From: Castellaniella sp047971665
Lineage (GTDB): Bacteria > Pseudomonadota > Gammaproteobacteria > Burkholderiales > Burkholderiaceae_B
Direction: 5' to 3'
DNA: 64,000 nucleotides
NCBI RefSeq assembly: GCF_047971665.1
Contig: NZ_JBKEAA010000003.1
Location: forward strand, 15,662-79,661
Both the position numbers and the translations under genes were made by a program. The notes below the pieces were generated by a model that saw only the letters and a list, made by a program, of their open reading frames with translations, was not told the DNA's origin and searched no databases. The number at the start of each line of letters is the position of its first letter. Position 1 is the first letter of the stretch. This document shows, piece by piece, positions 53,506-62,187 of this stretch.

Positions 53506-54747
53506 ATGGCGATTTCTTCCGTGCGCCGTTCCTTTTTATGGCTGGGCCTTGCGGCGCTGCTGGTCCTGGGCGCGTGGAGCTGGTGGTCAGGCCGCGCGAT
53601 GCCGTCTGCCGTTGCGGAGAACCCCAAGGTGGCCCCGGTCCTGGTGCACACGGCGACCGTGGCGGCGCGCGACATGCCCATCCGCCTGCAAGGGCTGGGC
53701 GCGGTCCAGGCCTGGGCCAGCGTGACGGTGCGCGCGCGCATCGATGGCCAGCTGGAATCCGTCGGCTTTCGCGAGGGCGAGGTCGTGCGGCAAGGACAGC
53801 TCATCGCGCAGCTCGATGACCGTGTCCAGAAGGCGCAACTGGCCCAGGCGGTCGCCCAGCGGGCGCGCGATCAGGCGCAGCTGGACAATGCCCGGCAGGA
53901 TCTGGCGCGCTATATCGAACTGGCCCGTCATGGCGCCATCGACCGCAAGACCCTGGATACCCAGCGCGCTCAGGTTACGGTGTTGCAGGCCACGATCCAG
54001 TCCGACGAGGCCCAGATTCAGGCGGCGCGCGTGCAACTGGATTACACCCGCGTCACGGCGCCGTTGACAGGGCGCACCGGTGCCCGGCGGGTGGATCCCG
54101 GCAATCTGGTCAGGGCGACGGATGCCGATGGCCTGGTGCTGATCAATCAGGTCGATCCCGTCGCGGTCAGTTTTACCGTGCCGGACACCGCCTTCACTCA
54201 GGTCCGGGAGGCGGTGGCGGCAAGCCGGCCCGGCACGGGGCTGATGGTGGAGATCTATGATCGCGGCCGCGATCAGCGGCTCGGCCGGGGGACACTGGTC
54301 CTGGTGGACAACCGGATCGATAGCGCCAGCGGGACACTGCGCCTGAAGGCGCGGCTGGATAATCCGGACCTGACCCTGTGGCCGGGGCAGACCGTGGATG
54401 TGCGGCTGATTCTGGGCGACCGCAAGCGCGCCCTGGTGGTGCCCGAGTCCGCTGTGCAGCGCGGCGCACAGGGCCTGTACGTCTACGTGGTCGAGCCGGA
54501 TGACCGGGTGCGTCTGCAGACCGTGCAGATGGCCGCGGCCCAGGACGGTCTGGCCGTGGTGACGCAGGGTCTGTCCGCTGGGCAGCGGGTCGTGGTCGAT
54601 GGTCAGTACAAGCTGCGGCCCGGGCTGAAGATCGCCGAGGCCGCTGCGCAGCCGTCGGACGACAAGGCCGCGCCCGGAGCACCTGGCAAAGCGGCATCTG
54701 GTGCACCTGGTGACGCTGCTCCCCGTGCGCCCGGGAAAACCTCGTGA
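53506..54747 (+). CDS. mdtA: RND efflux periplasmic adaptor, MdtA-like
   Basis: Membrane fusion protein of a tripartite drug efflux pump. The 413-residue protein begins with an uncleaved-type membrane anchor (SFLWLGLAALLVLGAWSWW), then lipoyl/beta-barrel parts with RIDGQLESVGFREGEVVRQGQLIAQLDDR near residue 80, the helical hairpin, and GRTGARRVDPGNLVRATDADGLVLINQVDPV near 190. The last 30 residues are an Ala/Pro/Gly repeat that looks disordered. The 3' end overlaps the permease gene by four bases. Confidence 0.92.
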   Translation: MAISSVRRSFLWLGLAALLVLGAWSWWSGRAMPSAVAENPKVAPVLVHTATVAARDMPIRLQGLGAVQAWASVTVRARIDGQLESVGFREGEVVRQGQLIAQLDDRVQKAQLAQAVAQRARDQAQLDNARQDLARYIELARHGAIDRKTLDTQRAQVTVLQATIQSDEAQIQAARVQLDYTRVTAPLTGRTGARRVDPGNLVRATDADGLVLINQVDPVAVSFTVPDTAFTQVREAVAASRPGTGLMVEIYDRGRDQRLGRGTLVLVDNRIDSASGTLRLKARLDNPDLTLWPGQTVDVRLILGDRKRALVVPESAVQRGAQGLYVYVVEPDDRVRLQTVQMAAAQDGLAVVTQGLSAGQRVVVDGQYKLRPGLKIAEAAAQPSDDKAAPGAPGKAASGAPGDAAPRAPGKTS

Positions 54748-57700
54748 ACATCTCCGAATCGTTCATCCGGCGTCCGATCGGCACCTCGCTGCTGGCGATG
54801 GCGCTGTTCTTGCTGGGTCTGGCGGTGTTTCCGCTGCTGCCGGTGGCGCCGCTGCCTCAGGTCGATTTTCCCACGATCCAGGTCACCGCCAAGCTGCCGG
54901 GCGGCAATCCGGAAACCATGGCCACCAGTGTGGCTCAGCCGCTGGAGCGGGAGTTCTCCACCATCCCCGGGCTGGTGCAGATGAGCTCCGTGAATGCGCT
55001 GGGCTCGTCGCGCATCACGCTGCAGTTCGCGCTGGATCGCGACATCGACGGCGCCTCGCTGGATGTGCAGAGCGCCATCAACGCGGCGGCGCGCCAGTTG
55101 CCCTCGAATCTGCCCAGTCCGCCGACCTTCCGCAAGATCAATCCGGCGGACTTCTCGATCCTGATCCTGTCGGTGCAGTCCGAGGTGCTGCCGGTCACTG
55201 AGGTCAACGACTTTGCCGACAATATCCTGGCCCAGCAGCTGTCACGGGTCGAAGGTGTCGGGCAGGTGAATATCTTCGGCCAGCAGAAGCCGGCCATCCG
55301 CATTCAGGTCGATCCGCAGAAGATCGCCGCGCTGGGCCTGGACCTGGAGTCGATCCGGGGCGTGATCGCCACCACCACGGTCAACCAGCCCAAGGGCACG
55401 ATCGACGGCAGCCGCCAGAGCTACAGCATCTATACCAACGATCAGGTCCTGGATGCCGCCCCCTGGAACGACGTGATCGTGGCCTGGCGCAACGGGGCGC
55501 CCGTGCGAGTGCGCGACATCGGCATCGCCGTGCCGGGGCCGGAGGATACCAAACAGGCCGCCTGGGCCTTTTCCGGCAAGGGGGCGGGGCCGGACGACGT
55601 GTCCTGGAACGGGCGTTCCCTGGTGATGGGGATCACCAAGCAGCCGGGGGCCAACGTCATCGATACGGTCGAGCGCATCCGCGCGGAACTGCCGCGCCTG
55701 ATGGCGTCCATGCCGGCCAGCATCCAGGTCAGCACGCTGATCGATCGCACGCAGAACATCCGCGCGTCGGTGCACGAGGTCGAATTCACACTGCTGCTGT
55801 CGATCGTGCTGGTGGTGCTGGTGATCTTCATGTTCCTGCGCAACGTGGCCGGCACGCTGATCGCCAGCGTCACCGTGCCGCTGGCGCTGATGGGAACCTT
55901 CGCCCTGATGTACCTGGCTGGATACAGCCTGGACAATCTGTCGCTGATGGCGCTGACGATCTCCGTGGGTTTCGTGATCGATGACGCCGTGGTCATGCTG
56001 GAGAACATCTGGCGCCACGTCGAGGAGGGCATGCGACCCATGGAGGCGGCGCTCAAGGGCGCGCGCGAGATCGGCTTTACCATCGTGTCGATCTCGGTGT
56101 CGCTGATGGCCGTGTTCATTCCCTTGCTGCTGATGGGCGGCATGGTGGGGCGGCTGTTTCGGGAATTTGCCGTGACCGTCACCATGACCGTCGCGATTTC
56201 CGTGCTGGTGACGCTCTGCCTGACGCCGATGCTGTGCTCGCGCTATCTGCGCAATCCGCAGCAGGCTTCGCATGGGCGGATCTATCAGATGTTCGAGCGC
56301 GGCTTCGACGGCATGCTGGCGGTCTATCGCCGGGGCCTGGATTTTGCGCTCGATCACCAGCTGACCACCTTGATCGTCTTTCTGGCGACGGTGGCGGCAT
56401 CCGCCGCCCTGTTCATCGTGATTCCGAAGGGATTCTTTCCGCAGCAGGATACGGGGGCGATTTTCGGGCTGGCAGAAACCTCTCAGGACAGCTCGTTCGA
56501 GGCCATGAACCAGCGGATGATGGCGCTGGCCGAGGTGCTGCGCGAGGATCCGGATATCGCCGCCTTCGGCATGAGCAGCAATGCGCCGACTTTCAATACG
56601 GGGCGGTTCTTCATCAGCCTGAAGCCGCGCGCGGCGGGTCGGCTCGCCAGCGCCGACGAGGTCATCCGCCGGCTGCGTCCCCGGCTGGAGCATGTACCCG
56701 GTGTGCAGCTGTTCATGCAGGCCGGCCAGGACATCAACGTCGGCGGGCGCCTGTCGCGCACGCAGTACCAGTACACCCTGACCAGCGCCAGCCTGGCCGA
56801 ACTGAACACCTGGGCGCCCCGTTTGCTGGAACGCTTTCGCACCCTGGCGCCTCTGGCCGATCTGGCGACCGATCAGCAGAACAGCGCCAATACCGCGGTG
56901 GTGACAATCGACCGTGCGCGCGCGGCCATGTTCGGCATCACGCCGGCGATGATCGACAGCATGATCTACAACGCGCTGGGCCAGCGTCAGGTGGCGCAGT
57001 ATTTCACCCAGATCAACAGCTACCAGGTCATCCTGGAAATCACACCGGCCTTGCAGTCGGATCCCGAGGTGTTCTCGCGCCTGTACATTCAGTCGCCGCT
57101 GACGGGAGAACAGGTGCCGCTGTCGAGTCTGACGCGGCTGGACATATCAAAGCCGGGATTCCTGTCGATCAATCACCAGGGCCAGTTCCCGGCGGTGACG
57201 ATCTCGTTCAACCTGGCGGCAGGCTATTCGCTGGGGCGGGCGGTGGACGCCATCCAGGCCGCCCAGGCCTCGATGGCCGTACCGCTGTCGATCCAGGGGG
57301 CCTTTCAGGGCACAGCCCAGGCCTTCCAGGAATCCCTGGCGACGCAGCCCTATCTGATTGCAGCCGCACTGGTGGCCGTATACATCGTGCTGGGCCTGCT
57401 CTACGAAAGCTATATCCACCCCCTGACCATCCTGTCCACGCTGCCGTCTGCAGGGGTGGGCGCATTGCTGATTCTGATGGGCAGCGGGTTCGACCTGAGC
57501 GTGATCGCGATCATCGGCATCCTGCTGCTGATCGGCATCGTCAAGAAGAACGGCATCATGCTGATCGACTTTGCCCTGGTCGCCGAGCGCGAACAGGGAC
57601 TGTCGCCGCGCGAGGCCATCTACCAGGCCTGCCTGTTGCGGTTCAGGCCCATCATGATGACGACGATGTGCGCGCTGCTGGCGGGGCTGCCACTGATGCT

Positions 57701-57911
57701 GGGCACCGGCGCCGGGTCCGAACTGCGCCAGCCGCTGGGCTACACGATGGTGGGCGGCCTGATCCTGTCCCAGGCGCTGACGTTGTTCACGACACCGGTG
57801 GTGTACCTGTATCTGGACCGTTTGCATCACCGCTATGTGCGCGGCCGTGCGCTGAAACAGGCGCAGTTGCTGCGCCGGACGCGGGTGCAGCAGCGGATCC
57901 AGGGTTCGTGA
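54744..57911 (+). CDS. mdtB: RND multidrug efflux permease, MdtB-like
   Basis: Proton-driven inner-membrane permease of 1055 residues with 12 helices in two halves. It opens with SESFIRRPIGTSLLAMALFLLG. TM4 carries the proton-relay pair in GFVIDDAVVMLENI (near 411-412), and the repeated portion near 940-975 has the second relay helix with KKNGIMLIDFAL. Only a single permease gene is present, unlike the mdtBC pair of E. coli, and no outer-membrane channel follows, so the channel must come from elsewhere. Confidence 0.93.
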   Translation: MNISESFIRRPIGTSLLAMALFLLGLAVFPLLPVAPLPQVDFPTIQVTAKLPGGNPETMATSVAQPLEREFSTIPGLVQMSSVNALGSSRITLQFALDRDIDGASLDVQSAINAAARQLPSNLPSPPTFRKINPADFSILILSVQSEVLPVTEVNDFADNILAQQLSRVEGVGQVNIFGQQKPAIRIQVDPQKIAALGLDLESIRGVIATTTVNQPKGTIDGSRQSYSIYTNDQVLDAAPWNDVIVAWRNGAPVRVRDIGIAVPGPEDTKQAAWAFSGKGAGPDDVSWNGRSLVMGITKQPGANVIDTVERIRAELPRLMASMPASIQVSTLIDRTQNIRASVHEVEFTLLLSIVLVVLVIFMFLRNVAGTLIASVTVPLALMGTFALMYLAGYSLDNLSLMALTISVGFVIDDAVVMLENIWRHVEEGMRPMEAALKGAREIGFTIVSISVSLMAVFIPLLLMGGMVGRLFREFAVTVTMTVAISVLVTLCLTPMLCSRYLRNPQQASHGRIYQMFERGFDGMLAVYRRGLDFALDHQLTTLIVFLATVAASAALFIVIPKGFFPQQDTGAIFGLAETSQDSSFEAMNQRMMALAEVLREDPDIAAFGMSSNAPTFNTGRFFISLKPRAAGRLASADEVIRRLRPRLEHVPGVQLFMQAGQDINVGGRLSRTQYQYTLTSASLAELNTWAPRLLERFRTLAPLADLATDQQNSANTAVVTIDRARAAMFGITPAMIDSMIYNALGQRQVAQYFTQINSYQVILEITPALQSDPEVFSRLYIQSPLTGEQVPLSSLTRLDISKPGFLSINHQGQFPAVTISFNLAAGYSLGRAVDAIQAAQASMAVPLSIQGAFQGTAQAFQESLATQPYLIAAALVAVYIVLGLLYESYIHPLTILSTLPSAGVGALLILMGSGFDLSVIAIIGILLLIGIVKKNGIMLIDFALVAEREQGLSPREAIYQACLLRFRPIMMTTMCALLAGLPLMLGTGAGSELRQPLGYTMVGGLILSQALTLFTTPVVYLYLDRLHHRYVRGRALKQAQLLRRTRVQQRIQGS

Positions 57912-57930
57912 TGACGGGCCGGGCGGGGCG

Positions 57931-58977
57931 TCAGGTGGTCGCCTCCAGCGCCCGGACGCACTCGGCGATCAGTGCCGGCCCCTGGTAGATCAGTCCGGTG
58001 TAGAGCTGCACCGCATCGGCTCCGGCCTGGATTTTTTCCACGGCCTGACGGCCGGATTCGATGCCGCCCACGCCGATGATGGCCGTGTCCTTGCCCAGGC
58101 GCTCGCGCAGGCGGTGGATCACGGCCAGGGACATCGCATGGACCGGGGGGCCCGACAGGCCGCCGGCCTCGTCCTCATGAGGCAGGCCGCGCACGGCCTC
58201 GCGCGACAGCGTGGTGTTGGTGGCGATGATCCCGTCGACACCGTGACGCTGAACCAGATCGGCGACGGAGTCGATTTCCTCCGGCTGCAGGTCGGGCGCG
58301 ATCTTGATCGCCAGGGGCGTGCGCCGGCCATGACGGTCGGCCAATGCCTCGCGGCGTGCCTGCAGGGCGCCCAGCAGCGTGTCGAGCGCTTCGTGGCTTT
58401 GCAGGCTGCGCAGGTTGTTCGTGTTGGGTGAGGAAATATTGACCGCGACATAGTCGGCATGCGGATAAACGCCGTCCAGGCACAGCAGGTAATCGTCCAC
58501 GGCGCGCTCGATCGGTGTGTCGGCGTTCTTGCCGATGTTCAGGCCCAGGACGCCGCCCCGGCTGCGCCATTGGCTGCGCTGCACGTTGGCGATGAAGGTG
58601 TCCAGGCCATCGTTGTTGAAGCCCATGCGGTTGATCAGGCAGCGCGCGCGCTGCAGGCGGAACATGCGCGGGGCGGGGTTGCCGGGCTGAGGGCGCGGGG
58701 TGACAGTGCCGACCTCGATGAAGCCGAAGCCCAGGGCCGCCAGGCCGTCGATGCAGGCGCCATTCTTGTCCAGTCCCGCGGCCAGGCCGACCGGGTTGCG
58801 CAGGGGCAGTCCCATGACGACACGCGGCAGGACTGGCTGGTGCGCGGTCAGCAGCCGGGCCGCGCTGCATCCCTGGCCGCGCTGCAGCGCCTGCAGTGTC
58901 CATTCATGGGCCTTTTCGGGGTCCATGGAAAACAGGGCGGCGCGCGCCAGCGGATAGGCTTGGAACAGCAGTGACAT
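57931..58977 (-). CDS. pyrD: Dihydroorotate dehydrogenase (quinone)
   Basis: Class 2 FMN enzyme that oxidises dihydroorotate with ubiquinone at the inner membrane face. The 348-residue length and N-terminal membrane-associated helix (LLFQAYPLARAALFSMDPEKAHEW) are typical. Other landmarks are NPVGLAAGLDKNG, NRMGFNNDG, VNISSPNT with the catalytic serine near 178, and IIGVGGIESG. It is the last gene of the nudix-aat-bpt-pyrD run, 53 bases after bpt. Confidence 0.96.
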   Translation of the reverse strand: MSLLFQAYPLARAALFSMDPEKAHEWTLQALQRGQGCSAARLLTAHQPVLPRVVMGLPLRNPVGLAAGLDKNGACIDGLAALGFGFIEVGTVTPRPQPGNPAPRMFRLQRARCLINRMGFNNDGLDTFIANVQRSQWRSRGGVLGLNIGKNADTPIERAVDDYLLCLDGVYPHADYVAVNISSPNTNNLRSLQSHEALDTLLGALQARREALADRHGRRTPLAIKIAPDLQPEEIDSVADLVQRHGVDGIIATNTTLSREAVRGLPHEDEAGGLSGPPVHAMSLAVIHRLRERLGKDTAIIGVGGIESGRQAVEKIQAGADAVQLYTGLIYQGPALIAECVRALEATT

Positions 58978-59030
58978 GGGACGGCAACGGGATCGGTTGG
59001 AGGGCAGGGATGCGTCGCGCCGGCCTGGAC

Positions 59031-59765
59031 TCAGTCGCCATCCGGCGACTCGGTCCAGAGCCCGCCACGCAGGATCTGATGCGGCTTGAAGCGTGATTTG
59101 TAGGCCATTTTACGGCTTTCCTCGATCCAGTAGCCCAGGTACAGCCAGGGCAGCCCCAGACGGGCGGCATAGTCCAGTTGCCAGAGGATGCCGTAAGTCC
59201 CCAGACTGCTGCGCCATGCAGGGTCGTAGAACGTGTAGACGGCCGACAGGCCATGGTCGACGCGATCCATGATGGCCACCATGCGCAGCGCGCCATCGGT
59301 GTCGCGGAACTCGGCCATCTCTGAGTGAACCCGGCTGGTCAGCAGGAACTGGGTGTACTGGGCCTGATCGTCCTGGTCCATGCCGGCTCCGGGGTGGCGT
59401 TGTTTCTGGTAGCGCAGGTACAGGTCGAAATGCCGGATGTCCCAGTGCAGCGGCGCCAGGCGCACGGACAGGAGGGGCTGCAGGCGCCGCCAGAGTTTGC
59501 CCAGTGTGCGGTCGGGCTGGAAGCGCTGGCTGTCGATCCGGATGGGCATGCAGGCCTGACACTGCTCACAGGCAGGCCGGTAGGTAAACAGACCGCTGCG
59601 GCGAAAGCCTTGCTCGATCAGGCGCGCATAGGCGGATTCGTCCACCAGATGGGTAGGGGCGGCGACCTCGGACCGCGCCATGCGGCCGGGCAGATAGCTG
59701 CATGGATAGGAGGCCGTGGTGTAGAACTGCAGACGCCTGAAGACGGATTCGCTGGGATTGCTCAT
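59031..59765 (-). CDS. bpt: Aspartate/glutamate leucyltransferase
   Basis: Transfers leucine from Leu-tRNA to N-terminal Asp or Glu, creating an N-degron for ClpS-ClpAP. The 244 residues are typical: PCSYLPGRMARSEVA at the N-terminus, RPACEQCQACMPIRI near residue 65 with the cysteine pair, and YLRYQKQRHPGAGM. Arginyltransferase is the eukaryotic relative. It begins eight bases after aat, placing both N-degron enzymes on one transcript. Confidence 0.94.
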   Translation of the reverse strand: MSNPSESVFRRLQFYTTASYPCSYLPGRMARSEVAAPTHLVDESAYARLIEQGFRRSGLFTYRPACEQCQACMPIRIDSQRFQPDRTLGKLWRRLQPLLSVRLAPLHWDIRHFDLYLRYQKQRHPGAGMDQDDQAQYTQFLLTSRVHSEMAEFRDTDGALRMVAIMDRVDHGLSAVYTFYDPAWRSSLGTYGILWQLDYAARLGLPWLYLGYWIEESRKMAYKSRFKPHQILRGGLWTESPDGD

Positions 59766-59773
59766 GAACCGGA

Positions 59774-60646
59774 TCAGGAATCCTCTGAGTCAGAGGATTC
59801 CCAGAGTGCTGACCGATTCATTGTGGCACCAGCGGCATCGGAAGGCCAGCCGGTGGGGAGAGGTTCCAGGCGGCCGTCGGCGCGCAGGCGGCCCTGGCAC
59901 CAGGGCGGCGTCGGGAGATCGAGGCCGGCCGCCAGCAGGCTCAGAAATGTTTTCCGGGCCACGGGGCGCGCGCCCAGGCGGGCCAGATGAAGGGTTTCCT
60001 GTTGGCAATCGATCCAGGGCGCGCCCCGGGTGCGCAGGTGCTGCACCAGATAGGCCAGGGCGACCTTGCTGGCATCGGTGGCCAGGCTGAACATCGATTC
60101 ACCGAAAAAACACTGTCCCAGGCCGACGCCGTACAGTCCGCCCGCCAGCTGGCCGCCGATCCAGGTCTCCACGCTGTGGGCATGACCCATGCGGTGCCAG
60201 GCGGTGTAGGCAGCCATGATGTCCGGCGTGATCCAGGTGCCGTCCCGGCCTTGTGCCGTGTCGGGTTGCGTCCAGACGTGGCCTTCACGGGCTGCGCCCA
60301 GGCTGATGCGGGGCATGCCGCGCGTGGCGCATCGGGCGATGACTTCGGGAAAAGCCTGGTTCAGGGTGACGCGCAATGAGGACGCTGTCTGGTCGAACTG
60401 GCGCAGGCGTTTGGCCAGAGAGCGGCTGATGTGCAGATCCTCACAGCGCAGCAGCATGCGCGGATCCGGGCTCCACCACAGGACGGGTTCGCCAGGGCTG
60501 TACCAGGGGAACAGGCCCTTGCGATAGGCTTCGTGCAGCCGGGCGGGCGACAGGTCCAGGCCCGCCGCCACCAGACCGCTTTCGGTCACCGGCACCCGGG
60601 CCGGATCGGGCAGGGGGTCGCGATCTTCGATCCAGGTGATCGTCAT
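59774..60646 (-). CDS. aat: Leucyl/phenylalanyl-tRNA-protein transferase
   Basis: Adds Leu or Phe to N-terminal Lys or Arg for degradation by ClpSAP. The 290-residue protein begins MTITWIEDRDPLPDPA and has EAYRKGLFPWYSPGEPVLWWSPDPRML near residue 40, HSVETWIGGQLAGGLYGVGLG near 160, FFGESMFSLATDASKVAL and WIDCQQETLHLARLGARP. A low-complexity Ser/Ala tail of about 40 residues is longer than usual. ATG 60646 gives the family start; the frame upstream is open but runs into the nudix gene. Confidence 0.95.
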   Translation of the reverse strand: MTITWIEDRDPLPDPARVPVTESGLVAAGLDLSPARLHEAYRKGLFPWYSPGEPVLWWSPDPRMLLRCEDLHISRSLAKRLRQFDQTASSLRVTLNQAFPEVIARCATRGMPRISLGAAREGHVWTQPDTAQGRDGTWITPDIMAAYTAWHRMGHAHSVETWIGGQLAGGLYGVGLGQCFFGESMFSLATDASKVALAYLVQHLRTRGAPWIDCQQETLHLARLGARPVARKTFLSLLAAGLDLPTPPWCQGRLRADGRLEPLPTGWPSDAAGATMNRSALWESSDSEDS

Positions 60647-60680
60647 GGGAGCGCGAGTCCTCGATTCGTGTGAACAGGCC

Positions 60681-61268
60681 CTAGACCGGAAAGCGCGAAT
60701 CGATGGCGTAATGGTGGGTGGAAAAGTGGCCCCGGGCGCGGTCTTGCAGATAGTGTTCGAGCGTCGTGCTGACAGTGCGGAAGGCCAGATCGTGCCAGGG
60801 GATCTCGTCCAGGCCGAAGAAGGCCGCCTCCAGGGTCTCGGGGCCGGGCGCCAGATCCGGCCCCAGCGCATCGGCCAGGTAGTAGAGGTGGACCTGATTG
60901 ACCTTGGGCACATCGATCACCGTAAGCAGGGAACGGATGCGGATGCGGGCGCCGGATTCCTCCTGGTTCTCGCGCGCGGCGCCTTGTTCAGTGGTTTCGC
61001 CCAGCTCCATGAAGCCGGCCGGCAGCGTCCATTTGCCCAGGCGCGGCTCGATGGCGCGGCGGCACAGCAGCACCCGGTCCTCGAGGATCGGCACCACGCC
61101 CACCACATTGCGCGGGTTCTGATAATGAATCGCGCCGCAATGGGTGCACAGGTCGCGGATGCGGTTGTCATCCGGCGGGATCTCCCGGCTGAGCGCATGG
61201 CCGCACTGCGAGCAGAATTGCTGCGAGCGAGGCGCGGGATGGTAGAAGGCGGGGTCGGGCGAGGTCAT
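60681..61268 (-). CDS. Nudix hydrolase with zinc ribbon (NudC-like or ADP-ribose type)
   Basis: A 195-residue protein with a zinc ribbon (CSQC near residue 19 and CTHC near 41) followed by a nudix domain with box GFMELGETTEQGAARENQEESG (Gx5Ex7REUxEExGU pattern as REN-QEES) near residue 85. It resembles NADH pyrophosphatase and small nudix proteins that cleave nucleotide diphosphate-linked substrates; the exact substrate is unknown. Precedes aat by 34 bases. Confidence 0.88.
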   Translation of the reverse strand: MTSPDPAFYHPAPRSQQFCSQCGHALSREIPPDDNRIRDLCTHCGAIHYQNPRNVVGVVPILEDRVLLCRRAIEPRLGKWTLPAGFMELGETTEQGAARENQEESGARIRIRSLLTVIDVPKVNQVHLYYLADALGPDLAPGPETLEAAFFGLDEIPWHDLAFRTVSTTLEHYLQDRARGHFSTHHYAIDSRFPV

Positions 61269-61384
61269 GCGAGGATTTTAGCCTGCGACCGGTGCAGTGG
61301 ATCGACTGTTTTGACGGAATGTGCGGTGGCCCGGGACGCAGCGGATGTCCATGGCGCGGATCGGGCAAGGCGTCTGGCGGGGTA

Positions 61385-62002
61385 TCAGGGCCGGCGGATG
61401 AAACCCAGTGTGGTTTCGAGGGCCTCGGCCGCCAGCAGGCCCAGCGGCGTGCCGACCCGGGCCTCATCGAGACGGGGGGCGCTGGCCGGCCACACGGTGA
61501 TTCCGGCCGGTTCCGGTTGTTCCAGCCAGTCATCCAGCGATTGGCCGCCGGTCGCGCGCAAGGTATCGATCATCCGGGCCAGATCGTGGTCCGCCAGCAG
61601 TCCGGCACCCTGAGCGGCCTGGGCGAACAGGCGGCCTTCGGTGTCCAGCCACCAATGCCCGACGGGGCCGTAGTCCAGGCCGGTATGCGTTTGCAGACGG
61701 AGGAGCCCCTGCGGGTCGGTGTGCAGGTGCAAAATCCAGGGCGCGCCGTCCAGACGCACATAAACGCGTTGCGGACCATTCTGGAAGAACCAGCGGCCGG
61801 TGTCGTCGGCCTGGTAGTTGCGGCCGATGAAGGCAATGATCTGCGGGTTGGTGATGGCTTCGCCGGGCGTCTCGTCCGGGGCGCCCCAGCCTTGCCCGTG
61901 GGGATGCAGGCGCCACTGGCCGCGAGCCGAGAGCGACAGCCAGCCGCGGACCGCCGGCACATCGGGCCAGCGGGCCATTGCGGCAAGTACTTGATCGTCC
62001 AT
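61385..62002 (-). CDS. Conserved hypothetical protein
   Basis: A 205-residue soluble protein I do not recognise by function. It is tryptophan-rich, with a first half WLSLSARGQWRLHPHG and WFFQNGPQRVYVRLDG and a second half GHWWLDTEGRLFAQ and a conserved-looking DDWLEQPEP near residue 165. The pattern looks like a beta-rich domain of an unnamed betaproteobacterial family, from memory only. Its promoter region is shared with the ZIP leader. Confidence 0.7.
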   Translation of the reverse strand: MDDQVLAAMARWPDVPAVRGWLSLSARGQWRLHPHGQGWGAPDETPGEAITNPQIIAFIGRNYQADDTGRWFFQNGPQRVYVRLDGAPWILHLHTDPQGLLRLQTHTGLDYGPVGHWWLDTEGRLFAQAAQGAGLLADHDLARMIDTLRATGGQSLDDWLEQPEPAGITVWPASAPRLDEARVGTPLGLLAAEALETTLGFIRRP

Positions 62003-62067
62003 TTCAGGGTCCCGGATTCAGCCTGTCCAGGGAGTGTATCCGAGCCGGCGTCCGTCCGCAGGAGACG

Positions 62068-62073
62068 TAAAAT
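62068..62073 (+). promoter_or_regulatory. Candidate -10 element for the leader and ZIP genes
   Basis: TAAAAT lies 31 bases before the leader ATG at 62104. It fits the -10 pattern; no clear -35 is visible. Confidence 0.35.
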
Positions 62074-62103
62074 GGATATTTGAGTCAATAGCCAGGAGAA
62101 CGT

Positions 62104-62187
62104 ATGAACACAGGGTGGTCTGCCGCCGTTTTCGCCGGTCCGGATGTGGCCGTCCTCCAGGCTTGCGGCGACGTGGGCGATGAGTGA
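62104..62187 (+). CDS. Coupled 27-residue leader ORF before the ZIP transporter
   Basis: A short frame with a near-ideal AGGAGA ribosome site (62094-62099) and an ATG at 62104. It ends in a TGA (62185-62187) that overlaps the ZIP start region (ATG at 62180). The peptide begins MNTGWSAAVFAG, with one tryptophan and one cysteine, and no run of one amino acid. This resembles translationally coupled leader peptides. The ZIP gene itself has no good ribosome site of its own, so its translation may depend on this ORF. Confidence 0.5.
   Translation: MNTGWSAAVFAGPDVAVLQACGDVGDE

Noticed and set aside
55242..56693. A 483-codon minus-strand frame inside the RND permease gene
   Set aside because: Opposite a well-supported permease; its His/Gln/Arg-rich sequence resembles no protein.
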